DNA from: Lampropedia hyalina DSM 16112
GTDB taxonomy: Bacteria; Pseudomonadota; Gammaproteobacteria; Burkholderiales; Burkholderiaceae_C
Length of the DNA stretch: 40,731 bases
Direction of reading: 5' to 3'
NCBI RefSeq assembly: GCF_900129055.1
Contig: NZ_FQUZ01000030.1
Coordinates: forward strand, 1 to 40,731
The position numbers and the translations under genes are program-made. The notes beneath the pieces are model-generated. The model searched no databases. It was not told the origin of the DNA and was given only the letters and a program-made list of their open reading frames with translations. This document shows, piece by piece, positions 26,746 to 33,999 of the stretch (position 1 is the first letter of the stretch; each line of letters opens with the position of its first letter).

Positions 26746-28377
26746 ATGAATACCCCGACCGCCCCCCAATCCCCCGCGCTGCCACCGCCCACCCTGATTG
26801 GCTGCCCGGACAGCACCCTGCGCGCATCCGCGCTGCCCGGCCCCGACACCATCGGCTTCAAAGCCTACAACCTCGTGCGCATGGCCGCGCTGGGCCTGCC
26901 CGTACCCCAGGCCTTTGTGCTGGGCACGCACTGGCAGAATGCCCCGGCCTCGCAGTTGCGCCAGAGCTGGTACAGCGGCCTGGCGGCACTGGAATCGGCC
27001 ACTGGCCTGCGTTTCGGCGACAACCGCCGCCCGCTGCTGCTGTCGGTGCGCTCCGGCGCGCCCGTCTCCATGCCGGGCATGATGGAAACCCTGCTCAACA
27101 TCGGCCTGACCGAAAAAACCCTGCCCGGCCTGTTGCGCAGCACCGGCAATCCGCGCCTGGTCTGGGATGCCTACCGCCGCCTGATTGCCGGTTATGGCGA
27201 AGTCGTGCTGGGGCTGGACAGTGCCCTGTTCGAGGCCGACTTGCAGCAGGTCGGCAAAGGCCGGGATGAGCGCGAGCTGGACTTCTCGGAACTGCGCAGC
27301 CTTGCGCGGCTGCACCTCTGCACCGTGCAGCGCGAGGCAGGCAAGAGCTTCCCTCAAGAACCACTGGAGCAACTGGAACAGGCCATTGGCGCGGTATTTG
27401 CCAGTTGGCACGCCCCCAAGGCACAGGAATATCGCAGATTGCACGGCCTGTCGGAACACATGGGCACGGCCGTGACCGTGCAGCGCATGGTGTTCGGCAA
27501 TGCCGGGGGCATCTCGGGAGCGGGCGTGGGCTTCTCGCGCCATCCCAGCACCGGCGAGGCCGTGCCCTGGGTGGATTTTCTGTTCAACGCACAAGGTGAA
27601 GACGTGGTATCGGGCCGACGCAGCGCACGCGGCCACGACGAACTCTCCCGCCTCGCTCCGGCCGTCTGGAAAGAACTGCGCCATGCCATCGCCAAGCTGG
27701 AGAAAGCCTTTGGCGACATGCAGGACTTTGAATTCACCGTAGAAAACGGTCAGTTGTGGCTGCTGCAAACCCGCGACGGCAAGCGCACCGTACAGGCACA
27801 GGCCCGCATCGCACTCGATCTGTGGCAGGAAGGACTGATCGACACCGCAGAAGCCCGCAGGCGCACCGCCGGACTGGATGCCGACACCCTGGCCGTGCCG
27901 CGCATCGTCGCCCAGAGAAGCGAAGGCAAGGCCGATGGCCAGAGCAGCGCACTGGCTCCCGTGGCCACCGGCCTGAGTGCCGCGCACGGCGTGGCCAGCG
28001 GAGCCATCGCGCTGGATGAAGAACAGGCCCGCCGTTGCCACGCCACCCACACCCCACTGCTGCTGGTGCGCCACGACGCAGAAACCAGCGACATTGCCGC
28101 GCTGGACATTGCCCAGGGCCTGCTGACGGCACGCGGCGCGCGCACCTCCCATGCCGCCGTGGTGGCACGCCATCTGGGCAAAGTCTGCCTGGTGGACTGT
28201 CAGGACTTGCAGATCGACCTGGCACGGCGCGTGATTCACCTGGGCGGACAACCCCTGCCCGAAGGCACGGTGCTCACACTGGACGGCAACACCGGCCATA
28301 TTTACGTCGGAACCGTCAAGACCGTGCGCGAAGTGCCAGCAGGCATACTGGAGCGGCTGGCGCAGTTGCGCGAATAA
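26746..28377 (+). CDS. PPDK-like protein lacking the PEP/pyruvate barrel
   Basis: 543 residues. The N-terminal two thirds is a PEP/pyruvate-kinase-type ATP-grasp domain (early GFKAYNLVRMAALGLPVP, LLSVRSGAPVSMPGMM near 103, QDFEFTVENGQLWLLQTR near 327-344). It is followed by a swivelling phosphohistidine domain with TARGARTSHAAVVAR, phospho-accepting His469. Full-length pyruvate phosphate dikinase (about 870 residues) continues into a C-terminal TIM barrel that binds PEP and pyruvate; here the protein stops soon after the His domain at a natural stop. It could autophosphorylate from ATP but has no visible acceptor site for making PEP. The phosphate may go to another protein, possibly the upstream neighbour. 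It is not a frameshifted gene: no barrel remnant follows. Confidence 0.85.
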   Translation: MNTPTAPQSPALPPPTLIGCPDSTLRASALPGPDTIGFKAYNLVRMAALGLPVPQAFVLGTHWQNAPASQLRQSWYSGLAALESATGLRFGDNRRPLLLSVRSGAPVSMPGMMETLLNIGLTEKTLPGLLRSTGNPRLVWDAYRRLIAGYGEVVLGLDSALFEADLQQVGKGRDERELDFSELRSLARLHLCTVQREAGKSFPQEPLEQLEQAIGAVFASWHAPKAQEYRRLHGLSEHMGTAVTVQRMVFGNAGGISGAGVGFSRHPSTGEAVPWVDFLFNAQGEDVVSGRRSARGHDELSRLAPAVWKELRHAIAKLEKAFGDMQDFEFTVENGQLWLLQTRDGKRTVQAQARIALDLWQEGLIDTAEARRRTAGLDADTLAVPRIVAQRSEGKADGQSSALAPVATGLSAAHGVASGAIALDEEQARRCHATHTPLLLVRHDAETSDIAALDIAQGLLTARGARTSHAAVVARHLGKVCLVDCQDLQIDLARRVIHLGGQPLPEGTVLTLDGNTGHIYVGTVKTVREVPAGILERLAQLRE

Positions 28378-28448
28378 ATGGCCCAATTGCACATGAGGCG
28401 ACTGGATTGCGGCCTGCGCCGGAATGACGGCCCCAAACCAAAGTTGGA

Positions 28449-28563
28449 ATCGTTCCTACGCTCCTGCGTGGGAACGCCTCCCCCGCCGCTCCAGCGGCAT
28501 GGCATGAGGCAAGGACGCTGGAGCGTCCCGACACCGTTCCCACGCAGGAGCGCAGGAACGATC
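28449..28563. repeat. 115-bp palindromic repeat (GTTCCCACGC family), copy 1
   Basis: Nested inverted repeats: the outer arm CGTTCCTACGCTCCTGCGTG pairs with CACGCAGGAGCGCAGGAACG, and the inner segments are GCCGCTCCAGCGGC and GGACGCTGGAGCGTCC. A second copy in reverse orientation lies at 34332-34438. Located between convergent genes, so the hairpins may act as a two-way terminator. Confidence 0.8.
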
Positions 28564-28583
28564 CAACCTGCCGCCTCGCCCGC

Positions 28584-29600
28584 TCAGTGCATCGTGCGGG
28601 ATGCCTGGGGCGAGTGCGTGGCATCACCGCTGAACAGCGCGGTGACATCCACCGGGTCGAACAGATACTGCTGGCCGCAGAACTCACAACCCACCTGAAT
28701 CCGCCCCTGCTCTGCCACGATGCCCTGGCTCTCGGCTTCCCCCAGGTTGCGCAGCATGTTCTCCACCCGCTCCTTGCTGCATGTGCAGCGGAAGTGCGGG
28801 CGCAGTGCCGCACCTGCCGCATCCACGGCGGCGGGCAATTGCACCAGCGGCTCCTGCCAGAACAGGCGGCGCAGAATGGTGGGCACATCCAGCGTCAGCA
28901 ACTCGTCTTTTTGCAGGCTGCTGGCGAGGTGGGCAATGCGGTTGAAATCCTCGTTCTCGCCCAGCGTATCCTCGGCCTCGGTATCGAGTTGCCCGGCGGC
29001 GAGATTGTCCTGCCCCTTGACCGGCATGCGCTGCACCAGCAACCCAGCCGCCACCTGCGCATTGGCGGCCAGCACCAGCACGGTATCGAGCTGCTCGGAC
29101 TGGCGCATGTACTGTTGCAAAATCACGTTCAGGCTCTCCAGCGGTTCGCCTGCCTCGTTCACCAGCGGCACAATGCCCTGATAGGGCTGCTGGCCGGGCA
29201 GTTTGCGGTCGGGGTCAAGCGTAATGGCACAACGCCCCTGCCCCTGCTGGTTGAGCAGCGCGGACAGCGGGGTATCGTCCTGCACGCTGGCGCGGGCAGC
29301 ACTGCCCAGGGTAGCGGTACTGCGCACAGCCAGACTGGAATGCACCTCCGCCACCGCCAGCTTCAGCGGCCCATCCCCCGCAATTTGCAGAATGAGCGCG
29401 CCTTCAAACTTGATGTTGGACTGCATCAGCAACCCGGCGGCCACCATTTCGCCCAGCAGGGTCTGCACCGGCAACGGGTACGCGCCGGTTTCGGTATTGG
29501 CGGCACGGCGGCGCAGCATCTCCTGCCATGCGTCGGTCACGCGCACAATCGCGCCCCGCACAGGCAGGCCATCAAACAGAAATTTATGCAGTTCAGACAC
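28584..29600 (-). CDS. hslO: Redox-regulated chaperone Hsp33
   Basis: 338 residues. Hsp33 is a cytoplasmic holdase switched on by oxidation of its C-terminal zinc centre. The four zinc cysteines are visible as RCTCSKERV (Cys272, Cys274) and GCEFCGQQY (Cys305, Cys308), preserving the CXC...CXXC pattern. The N-terminal domain has the usual GLPVRGAIVRVTDAW. The start MSELHKFLF is typical. It follows the gamma-carbonic anhydrase gene by 12 bp on the same strand, so the two probably form one transcript. Slightly longer than E. coli Hsp33 (about 290 residues), as is common in betaproteobacteria. Confidence 0.96.
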   Translation of the reverse strand: MSELHKFLFDGLPVRGAIVRVTDAWQEMLRRRAANTETGAYPLPVQTLLGEMVAAGLLMQSNIKFEGALILQIAGDGPLKLAVAEVHSSLAVRSTATLGSAARASVQDDTPLSALLNQQGQGRCAITLDPDRKLPGQQPYQGIVPLVNEAGEPLESLNVILQQYMRQSEQLDTVLVLAANAQVAAGLLVQRMPVKGQDNLAAGQLDTEAEDTLGENEDFNRIAHLASSLQKDELLTLDVPTILRRLFWQEPLVQLPAAVDAAGAALRPHFRCTCSKERVENMLRNLGEAESQGIVAEQGRIQVGCEFCGQQYLFDPVDVTALFSGDATHSPQASRTMH

Positions 29601-29612
29601 AGTGGGGTTCCT

Positions 29613-30137
29613 TCATTCGGATTTTTTCAGGCCATCGCGGAAGCGGCGGCTGTTGTCGATGTAGTGGCGGGCACTGCGGCGCAGTCCCTCGATTTCTTCG
29701 GGCGTGAGGGCGCGCACCACCTTGGCCGGACTGCCCAGAATCATCACGCCATCGGGGAACTCCTTGCCCTCCGTCACCAGCGAACGCGCACCAACCAGGC
29801 AATTGCAGCCAATGCGTGCGCCGTTGAGAATGACCGAGCCAATGCCGATGAGCGATTCATCGCCAATCGTGCAGCCATGCAGCATCACCTGATGCCCTGC
29901 CGTGACATGGCGGCCAATGTGCAGCGGCTTGCCTTCATCGGCATGCAGCACGCTGCCATCCTGAATATTGCTGCCCGCGCCAATCGTGATGGTATCGCTG
30001 TCGCCCCGCACCACCGTGCCGAACCAGACGCTGGCATCCTCGCCCAGTTGCACCTTGCCCATCACCTGCGCACTATCGGCCACCCAGGCAGTGGGGGCAA
30101 TGTCGGGGTGGATGCCATCGAGTTCGTAAACGGCCAT
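29613..30137 (-). CDS. Gamma-class carbonic anhydrase family protein
   Basis: 174 residues forming a left-handed beta-helix of hexapeptide repeats (for example VQLGEDASVW, ITIGAGSNI, CTIGDESLIGIGSVI). The three expected zinc-binding histidines are His65 (VLHAD), His82 and His87 (AGHQVMLHGC). Proteins of this YrdA/CaiE type are trimeric; many bind metal, but carbonic anhydrase activity is often not shown. First gene of the two-gene unit with hslO. Confidence 0.94.
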   Translation of the reverse strand: MAVYELDGIHPDIAPTAWVADSAQVMGKVQLGEDASVWFGTVVRGDSDTITIGAGSNIQDGSVLHADEGKPLHIGRHVTAGHQVMLHGCTIGDESLIGIGSVILNGARIGCNCLVGARSLVTEGKEFPDGVMILGSPAKVVRALTPEEIEGLRRSARHYIDNSRRFRDGLKKSE

Positions 30138-30188
30138 ATCGGGTCTCCATACAGGGGTGGGGGAAGAATGATTGTGTCGTGATTATGC

Positions 30189-30430
30189 GGGCGATCACGC
30201 CATGTCAAAAACATCCGATACATGCCTATTTTTGCCAAACACAAACCCCACGACCCCGTCATGCCGGGCTTGACCCGGCATCCAGTGGCAACGTTTGCCT
30301 TGAAAGTCCCGGTAGCCTTGGTTGTGCCATGCTTCTGGATGCCGGGTCAGGCCCGGCATGACGCTGTGAGTGAATTCCACCATCACGCAAACTGAACAGC
30401 AAAAACACTGACCATAGCGCGATCGCTCTG
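30189..30430. repeat. Dispersed palindromic repeat, copy B (core inverted)
   Basis: Flanks read in the same direction as copy A: left CTATTTTTGCCAAACACAAA, right GACGCTGTGAGTGAATTCC. The 27-bp arms are at 30258-30284 and 30336-30362 with one mismatch. The core between them (30285-30335), starting GTGGCAACGTTTGCC and ending GTGCCATGCTTC, is the reverse complement of the cores of copies A and C. Ends carry GGGCGATC and GCGATCGC. The 312-bp gap 30138-30449 holds nothing else I recognise. Confidence 0.88.
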
Positions 30431-30449
30431 CACTCCGGCCAAGAGCCAA

Positions 30450-30959
30450 TCAAACCGCCTGCTGCACCACCCGCCCGGTCAGGGAATGAACCTGCTGCCT
30501 GGCAATTGCGTGCCCCTGGGCCGCAGCCTGCGCAATCCACATCAGTGCCAGATGCTGGCTGTCGCCACTCTCACCCCGCCCGGCAGCGTACAGCATTCCC
30601 AGCCAGTGCATGGCATCTGCCGACCCCTGCGCGGCCGCCTGCTCCAGCCAGTAAAAAGCCGCGCAATGGCTCCCGGCTCCCGGCATTTTTTGTGCCCGCA
30701 AGGCAAACATCGCGCCAGCCTCGGCCTGGGCCAGCGCATCACCCGCATCGGCACGGGCAATCATGGCCACTTCCTCATCGGTCAAGGCCATGCCCAGCGC
30801 GGGGCGAATCTCCCCAAACACCAACAACGTGCGTCCACGCGCATCGGCTGGCAACTTGCTGATGCTGCCCTCCTCAATGCGCCGCCACCAGGTACGCCTG
30901 CTGCGCCCCGACATGGCAATGACGGCATCCAGGCTGATTGTTACGGTTTCGGTCATCAT
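30450..30959 (-). CDS. Small Sel1/TPR-like repeat protein with possible N-terminal HTH
   Basis: 169 residues. The C-terminal half contains Sel1-type repeats: FYWLEQAAAQGSADAMHWLG, then YAAGRGESGD and MWIAQAAAQGHAIARQ. These helical repeats mediate protein contacts. The N terminus (LDAVIAMSGRSRRTWWRRIEEG) looks like a short helix-turn-helix or excisionase-like segment. No signal peptide is seen, which is unusual because many Sel1 proteins are exported. Two consecutive ATGs allow a start at 30959 or 30956; there is no clear Shine-Dalgarno. Flanked by repeat copy B and by the broken rpn gene. Function unknown. Confidence 0.75.
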   Translation of the reverse strand: MMTETVTISLDAVIAMSGRSRRTWWRRIEEGSISKLPADARGRTLLVFGEIRPALGMALTDEEVAMIARADAGDALAQAEAGAMFALRAQKMPGAGSHCAAFYWLEQAAAQGSADAMHWLGMLYAAGRGESGDSQHLALMWIAQAAAQGHAIARQQVHSLTGRVVQQAV

Positions 30960-31002
30960 GGTGGCATTGTAGATGCGGGTACAGCCGCAACCATCGGCAG
31001 AC

Positions 31003-31284
31003 TCAATCCGCCAGCACCTGCTCCAGCGTGCTGGCCGTCAGCACCCGCGTCGCCCAAAGCGTCAGGGTATCCGCATCGGCCTGTTGCAGCCGCTGCTGTG
31101 CCCATTGCGGCAAAACCCCGAACCTGCCTTGCAGCAACTTGTTCAGTATCTGGGCAATGCCTTCCTGCCGACCTTCCTGCCGACCTTCCTGCCGGCCTTC
31201 CTGCCGACCCTCCTGCCAGCCCTGATGCTTCCACTGGTCAATCCACGAGCGGGAATTCTCTACAAGCATTTCTTTCACCTCCTT
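31003..31284 (-). pseudogene. 3' part of an Rpn/DUF4351 nuclease-transposase gene cut by a TnpB element
   Basis: The minus-strand frame reads KEVKEMLVENSRSWIDQW, then five GRQEG-type repeats, then IAQILNKLLQGRFGVLPQWA and ending TASTLEQVLAD. This is the C-terminal tail and DUF4351 of Rpn-family (PD-(D/E)XK, recombination-promoting) proteins. No native start remains; a GTG at 31278 would give 91 residues but that is internal to the family. Its upstream continuation lies across the inserted element at 32626-32754, in the same frame. Confidence 0.72.
31161..31220 (-). repeat. Five 12-bp in-frame repeats inside the rpn remnant
   Basis: Forward-strand unit CTTCCTGCCGAC repeated five times with single-base changes. 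On the coding strand it encodes repeated Gly-Arg-Gln-Glu, a common feature of Rpn tails. Multiples of 12 bp keep the frame, so slippage would change length only. Confidence 0.85.
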
Positions 31285-31420
31285 GACATCCTCCCCTCCC
31301 TAAAGTGAGGGGATTCCCGCTTCACCGAACCGCGCCCATGCCTCAAAAAGCCACAGGACTTACCGCTTCTCCACGGGCTGACACCGCCAGTCCGGCGGCC
31401 AGTACGTTGCGCGCAGCGTT
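31285..31420 (-). ncRNA. Putative omega RNA of the TnpB element
   Basis: TnpB proteins use an RNA made from the 3' end of tnpB and the element right end, with the guide being the sequence just outside. Here that would be the tnpB tail, the 57-bp right end with its terminal CCCCTC/GAGGGG hairpin, and a guide beginning AAGGAGGTGAAAGAAATG in the rpn gene. The 5' boundary is a guess. Structure beyond the last hairpin was not modelled. Confidence 0.45.
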
Positions 31421-32491
31421 CACGTCCCGGTCGTGGTGTTCTCCACATTCCGGGCACGTCCACTGCCGCACATTCAAAGGCATTTTTGGCATCGTATATC
31501 CGCAGTCCGAGCATCGCTTTGACGAGGGATACCATTGGTCGATGCCTACCAGTTCACGCCCATACCAATGGGCCTTGTATTCCAACTGTCGCACAAACTC
31601 TGCCCAGCCTGCATCGGCGATGGATTTGGACAGGCAGCGGTTTTTCTGCATGTTCGACACAGACAGACTTTCAATGGCGATCACTTGGTTTTCGTTTATC
31701 AGCCGGGTGGAAAGTTTGTGCAAGAAATCCTTGCGTGAGTCTGCGACCTTTGCATGCAGTTTGGCAACCTTGAGCTTGGCTTTTCTTCGTCGGTTCGATC
31801 CTTTGGTTTTCTTGGCAAGACGGCGTTGCAGCTTGGCCAGCTTTGCCTGGTTCTTGCGGTATGTGTTGGGTGCAGCGACTTTCTCGCCGGTGGAGAGGAT
31901 GGCGAAGTGAGTCAGGCCCAGATCAATGCCTACCTTGCCGGATGCTTCAGGCTTTGCGGCCACGGCATCGTCACACAGCAGACTGACGAAGTAGCGGCCT
32001 GCCGTATCCTTGCTGACTGTCACCGTGGTGATTTTGGCCACTTTCGGAATCGGGCGCGACCAGCGAATGTTCAGTGGGGCATTCATCTTCGCCAGCTTCA
32101 AGGCCGAGCCGTCCCACTTGAATGCGCTGGTGGTGTATTCGGCAGACTGTTTGCCATCCTTGTGTTTGAACTGCGGGTAGCGGGCACGCTTGGCGAAGAA
32201 GTGGCCAAAGGCGGTTTGCAGATGGCGCAAGGCCTGCTGCACCGGGACGCTGGAAACCTCGTTGAGCCATTCATATTCCGGCTGCTTTTTCAGGGCAGTC
32301 AGGGCCGCAGACGTGGCGTGGTACCCGACGCGCTCTTGCCGCTGCATCCAGGCATCGGTGCGCAAGCGCAGCATGTGGTTGTAGGCAAAGCGGGCACAGC
32401 CAAACGTGCGGGCAAGCGTCGATGCTTGCTCGGGCGTGGGGTAGAACCGGAATCGGTAGGCACGTTTGATGTCCACTTGCGCATTGTCCAT
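31343..32491 (-). CDS. tnpB: RNA-guided endonuclease TnpB
   Basis: 382 residues, a full-length compact TnpB. The RuvC catalytic residues are present: Asp190 (VGIDLGLTHFA), Glu274 (IAIESLSVSN) and Asp356 (HHDRDVNAARN). The zinc finger is Cys327-X2-Cys330 and Cys346-X2-Cys349. The N terminus FRFYPTPEQASTLARTFGCA is typical. I use the ATG at 32491; the frame stays open a further 133 codons upstream but that part reads through the element end and repeat C. TnpB cuts DNA at sites matching its guide next to a short TAM and helps the element persist after excision. All motifs look intact, so it is probably active. Confidence 0.95.
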   Translation of the reverse strand: MDNAQVDIKRAYRFRFYPTPEQASTLARTFGCARFAYNHMLRLRTDAWMQRQERVGYHATSAALTALKKQPEYEWLNEVSSVPVQQALRHLQTAFGHFFAKRARYPQFKHKDGKQSAEYTTSAFKWDGSALKLAKMNAPLNIRWSRPIPKVAKITTVTVSKDTAGRYFVSLLCDDAVAAKPEASGKVGIDLGLTHFAILSTGEKVAAPNTYRKNQAKLAKLQRRLAKKTKGSNRRRKAKLKVAKLHAKVADSRKDFLHKLSTRLINENQVIAIESLSVSNMQKNRCLSKSIADAGWAEFVRQLEYKAHWYGRELVGIDQWYPSSKRCSDCGYTMPKMPLNVRQWTCPECGEHHDRDVNAARNVLAAGLAVSARGEAVSPVAF

Positions 32492-32625
32492 AAACCACGC
32501 AAAGATAGCAATTCCAGAAAGGAAGCGAGAGAGGGGGCACTCTACGAGTGCCGCGCTATCCCTCCCCGCCCCCGTATCAAGTACGGGGCAGGCTCTGAAG
32601 GACGGGGTTTCTCGCGCAATCGGAT

Positions 32626-32754
32626 GAAGTCGTGCAGTTCGGGTAGTTTCACATCCGGCAAGGCCCTTGGCAAGAGCACCAGACGAATCCACGACAGAAA
32701 TGCGCGGCGCACTTCCCGCTGGTTGCCAGGTCGTGCGTGGTTTCGCTGGGCATC
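32626..32754 (-). pseudogene. Middle fragment of the interrupted Rpn-family gene
   Basis: In one minus-strand frame the sequence reads NQREVRRAFLSWIRLVLLPR followed by ALPDVKLPELHDF. This is the conserved segment just before the variable tail in Rpn/DUF4351 proteins. It joins in frame with KEVKEML at 31284. The N-terminal nuclease part (roughly 190 residues) is absent, replaced upstream by unrelated sequence and repeat copy C, so the gene was already broken or lost its 5' end as well. Confidence 0.65.
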
Positions 32755-32837
32755 GTTTCTCCTTGGGCCGGGTGCGGGTCTGGGCAGTGTACTTTGCTGA
32801 TGCGGTGGTGGCGGGCCAAAGCGGCATACAGACGGAA

Positions 32838-33039
32838 CGATCGTGCCATGTCAAAAACATTCGATATGTACCTATTTCTACCAAACACAAACCCCACTAC
32901 CCCGTCATGCCGGGCCTGACCCGGCAGCCAGAAGCATGGCACGACCCAGGCTACCGGGACTTTCAAGGCAAACGTTGCCACTGGATGCCGGGTCAGGCCC
33001 GGCATGACGCTGTGAGTGAGTTTCACCATCACGCAAACC
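32838..33039. repeat. Dispersed palindromic repeat, copy C
   Basis: Same left flank as copies A and B (TGCCATGTCAAAAACATTCG) and same right flank (GACGCTGTGAGTGAGTTTCA). Arms at 32904-32930 and 32982-33008 with a few changes. The core orientation equals that of copy A. The right end stops short of the GCGATCGC terminus, so this copy is truncated. Confidence 0.85.
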
Positions 33040-33091
33040 ATACTGCCCACCGTGCCGCCAACATGGCACACCACGGGTTATGACAGCCACC

Positions 33092-33122
33092 AATGGCACA
33101 GCATCTTCTGTGCCATTTTTTT
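33092..33122 (+). terminator. Rho-independent terminator, with a competing second hairpin
   Basis: AATGGCACAG-CATCTT-CTGTGCCATT followed by seven T: a perfect 10-bp stem plus T tract. The 3' arm (GTGCCATT, 33110-33117) can instead pair with AATGGCAC at 33136-33143, enclosing a TGCCC/GGGCA stem. It lies upstream of the sigma-54 site and pilin gene and probably insulates them from upstream transcription. Confidence 0.75.
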
Positions 33123-33186
33123 GCCCCATGCGGGCAATGGCACGGCAGGGAATGTGCCAATGCCGTTTTCAGGGTCGATTTTCAAC

Positions 33187-33202
33187 GGGCATGGCATTTG
33201 CA
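33187..33202 (+). promoter_or_regulatory. Sigma-54-type promoter of the short-pilin operon
   Basis: GGGCATG-N4-TTGCA matches the -24/-12 consensus TGGCACG-N4-TTGCW, with the essential GG (33188-33189) and GC (33200-33201) correctly ten bases apart. Start of transcription would be near 33213, giving a leader of about 55 bases before the ATG. Pilin genes are often sigma-54 and PilR dependent, which fits. Confidence 0.6.
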
Positions 33203-33267
33203 GAAGAAACAGCAAGGGTCAGGAAATATTTTCAGGCCTGTCAATCCCAATCTGGAGGACATTGATT

Positions 33268-33453
33268 ATGAAAAAATCTCTGCAAAAGGGTTTTACCCTG
33301 ATCGAACTGATGATCGTGGTGGCGATTATCGGCATTCTGGCTGCCATTGCCATTCCGCAATACAGCGAATACCAAAAGAAAGCTCAGGATCGTTCGGCAC
33401 AATCTGATGCCAAAAACTTCCTGAGTTCCGCAATGGCCAACTCTGTTAAGTAA
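33268..33453 (+). CDS. Very short type IV pilin (61-residue precursor)
   Basis: 61 residues. MKKSLQKG is a class III (PilD) leader; cleavage after Gly8 would expose [17 protein letters not shown] with the conserved Glu5. The rest is [20 protein letters not shown] and a short tail ending SVK. This is only the N-terminal helix of a type IV pilin; the globular domain of usual pilins (total about 150 residues) is missing. GGAGG lies 8 bases before the ATG. A gene for a small secreted protein follows 24 bp later. Short pilins of this shape, with a separate soluble partner, are known in Geobacter (PilA-N/PilA-C). Whether this one makes filaments is unknown. Confidence 0.9.
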   Translation: MKKSLQKGFTLIELMIVVAIIGILAAIAIPQYSEYQKKAQDRSAQSDAKNFLSSAMANSVK

Positions 33454-33477
33454 TTGATTGAATATCAGGAGAAAATT

Positions 33478-33879
33478 ATGAAAAACTTTTTCAAATTCGG
33501 TCTGATTGCCGCAGCTTTGGTTTCCAGTTCTGCTTTTGCCGCAGATGTGGGTGGTGATGCAACGGGCAGTATTGCATTTGACGGTGATCGCATCAACAAT
33601 TTTGCAGGTGCTGATGCTTTTTATGTTGTGAGTGATTTCAGCTTCCATCTTTCCAATAACGTGGATCTTTTCTACACTCAAAACCGCAACACTATTGCAG
33701 TATCTACCTCCACCCCTCGTGGTCGTAATGTATTCAGTGGCAGCAGTGCTGGTGGCTCTGTATCAGTTTGCGGTGAAGCAACTGCCGGAAATGACGAACC
33801 CGCAGCCGCAGCCCCCAGCGTAGAAGCTGAAGATGAGAACGGTTGTGCTGATGGAACTAACGCCAGCCCTCGCGCATAA
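33478..33879 (+). CDS. Small secreted protein paired with the short pilin
   Basis: 133 residues. MKNFFKFGLIAAALVSSSAFA is a clear Sec signal peptide with an AFA-A cleavage site, and the ribosome-binding site AGGAG is strong. The mature part is acidic and Ser/Gly/Ala-rich with alternating polar/hydrophobic stretches (FYVVSDFSFHLSNNVDLFYT), consistent with beta structure. Two Cys (VCGEA and NGCADG) could form a disulfide loop, as in the C-terminal part of type IV pilins. I recognise no family. Position directly after the short pilin, and before a terminator, suggests it supplies the separated globular domain. Its A+T content is higher than that of the surroundings. Confidence 0.75.
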   Translation: MKNFFKFGLIAAALVSSSAFAADVGGDATGSIAFDGDRINNFAGADAFYVVSDFSFHLSNNVDLFYTQNRNTIAVSTSTPRGRNVFSGSSAGGSVSVCGEATAGNDEPAAAAPSVEAEDENGCADGTNASPRA

Positions 33880-33959
33880 CGCAATTTGCGTGAACGCGTA
33901 ATGTAGAAATAATTTCAAACGTGTTCTTATATTGAGTGGAGCATTCTATGCCCCACTTC

Positions 33960-33993
33960 AAACCGCCCTCCATAAAAAGAGTGGCGGTTTTTT
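33960..33993 (+). terminator. Rho-independent terminator of the short-pilin operon
   Basis: Stem AAACCGCC-CTC pairs with GAG-(T)-GGCGGTTT across loop CATAAAAA, followed by a run of T to 33994. Located 80 bp after the secreted-protein stop. Confidence 0.85.
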
Positions 33994-33999
33994 TCTACC

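Larger units (their letters stand above)
31285..32625 (-). mobile_element. TnpB-only IS200/IS605-type (IS1341-like) element
   Basis: About 1341 bp, carrying tnpB but no tnpA transposase. The right end (low coordinates) holds the hairpin CCCCTC-N8-GAGGGG (31293-31312) followed on the minus strand by AGGATGTC, as in many elements of this group. The left end near 32590-32625 holds AACCCCGTCCTTCAGAGC. Boundaries were set by the split rpn gene: joining GACTTC on one side to AAGGAG on the other restores a continuous rpn frame. The cut can slide by up to about three bases within a shared TCA. Transposition would need a TnpA supplied elsewhere. Confidence 0.78.

Noticed and set aside
26746-28377. Frameshifted full-length pyruvate phosphate dikinase
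   Set aside because: No PEP/pyruvate barrel motifs in any frame after 28377; the palindromic repeat and convergent hslO follow immediately.
26437-28392. 651-residue open frame antisense to the PPDK-like gene
   Set aside because: Gly/Gln/Ala-rich low-complexity translation without motifs; the other strand encodes a clear ATP-grasp and phosphohistidine protein.
31161-31220. Possible CRISPR or spacer array
   Set aside because: The 12-bp units are directly adjacent with no spacers and encode an in-frame GRQE peptide repeat.
32492-32890. 133-residue N-terminal extension of TnpB
   Set aside because: It translates the element end, the rpn remnant and repeat C; TnpB family N termini begin at the ATG at 32491.
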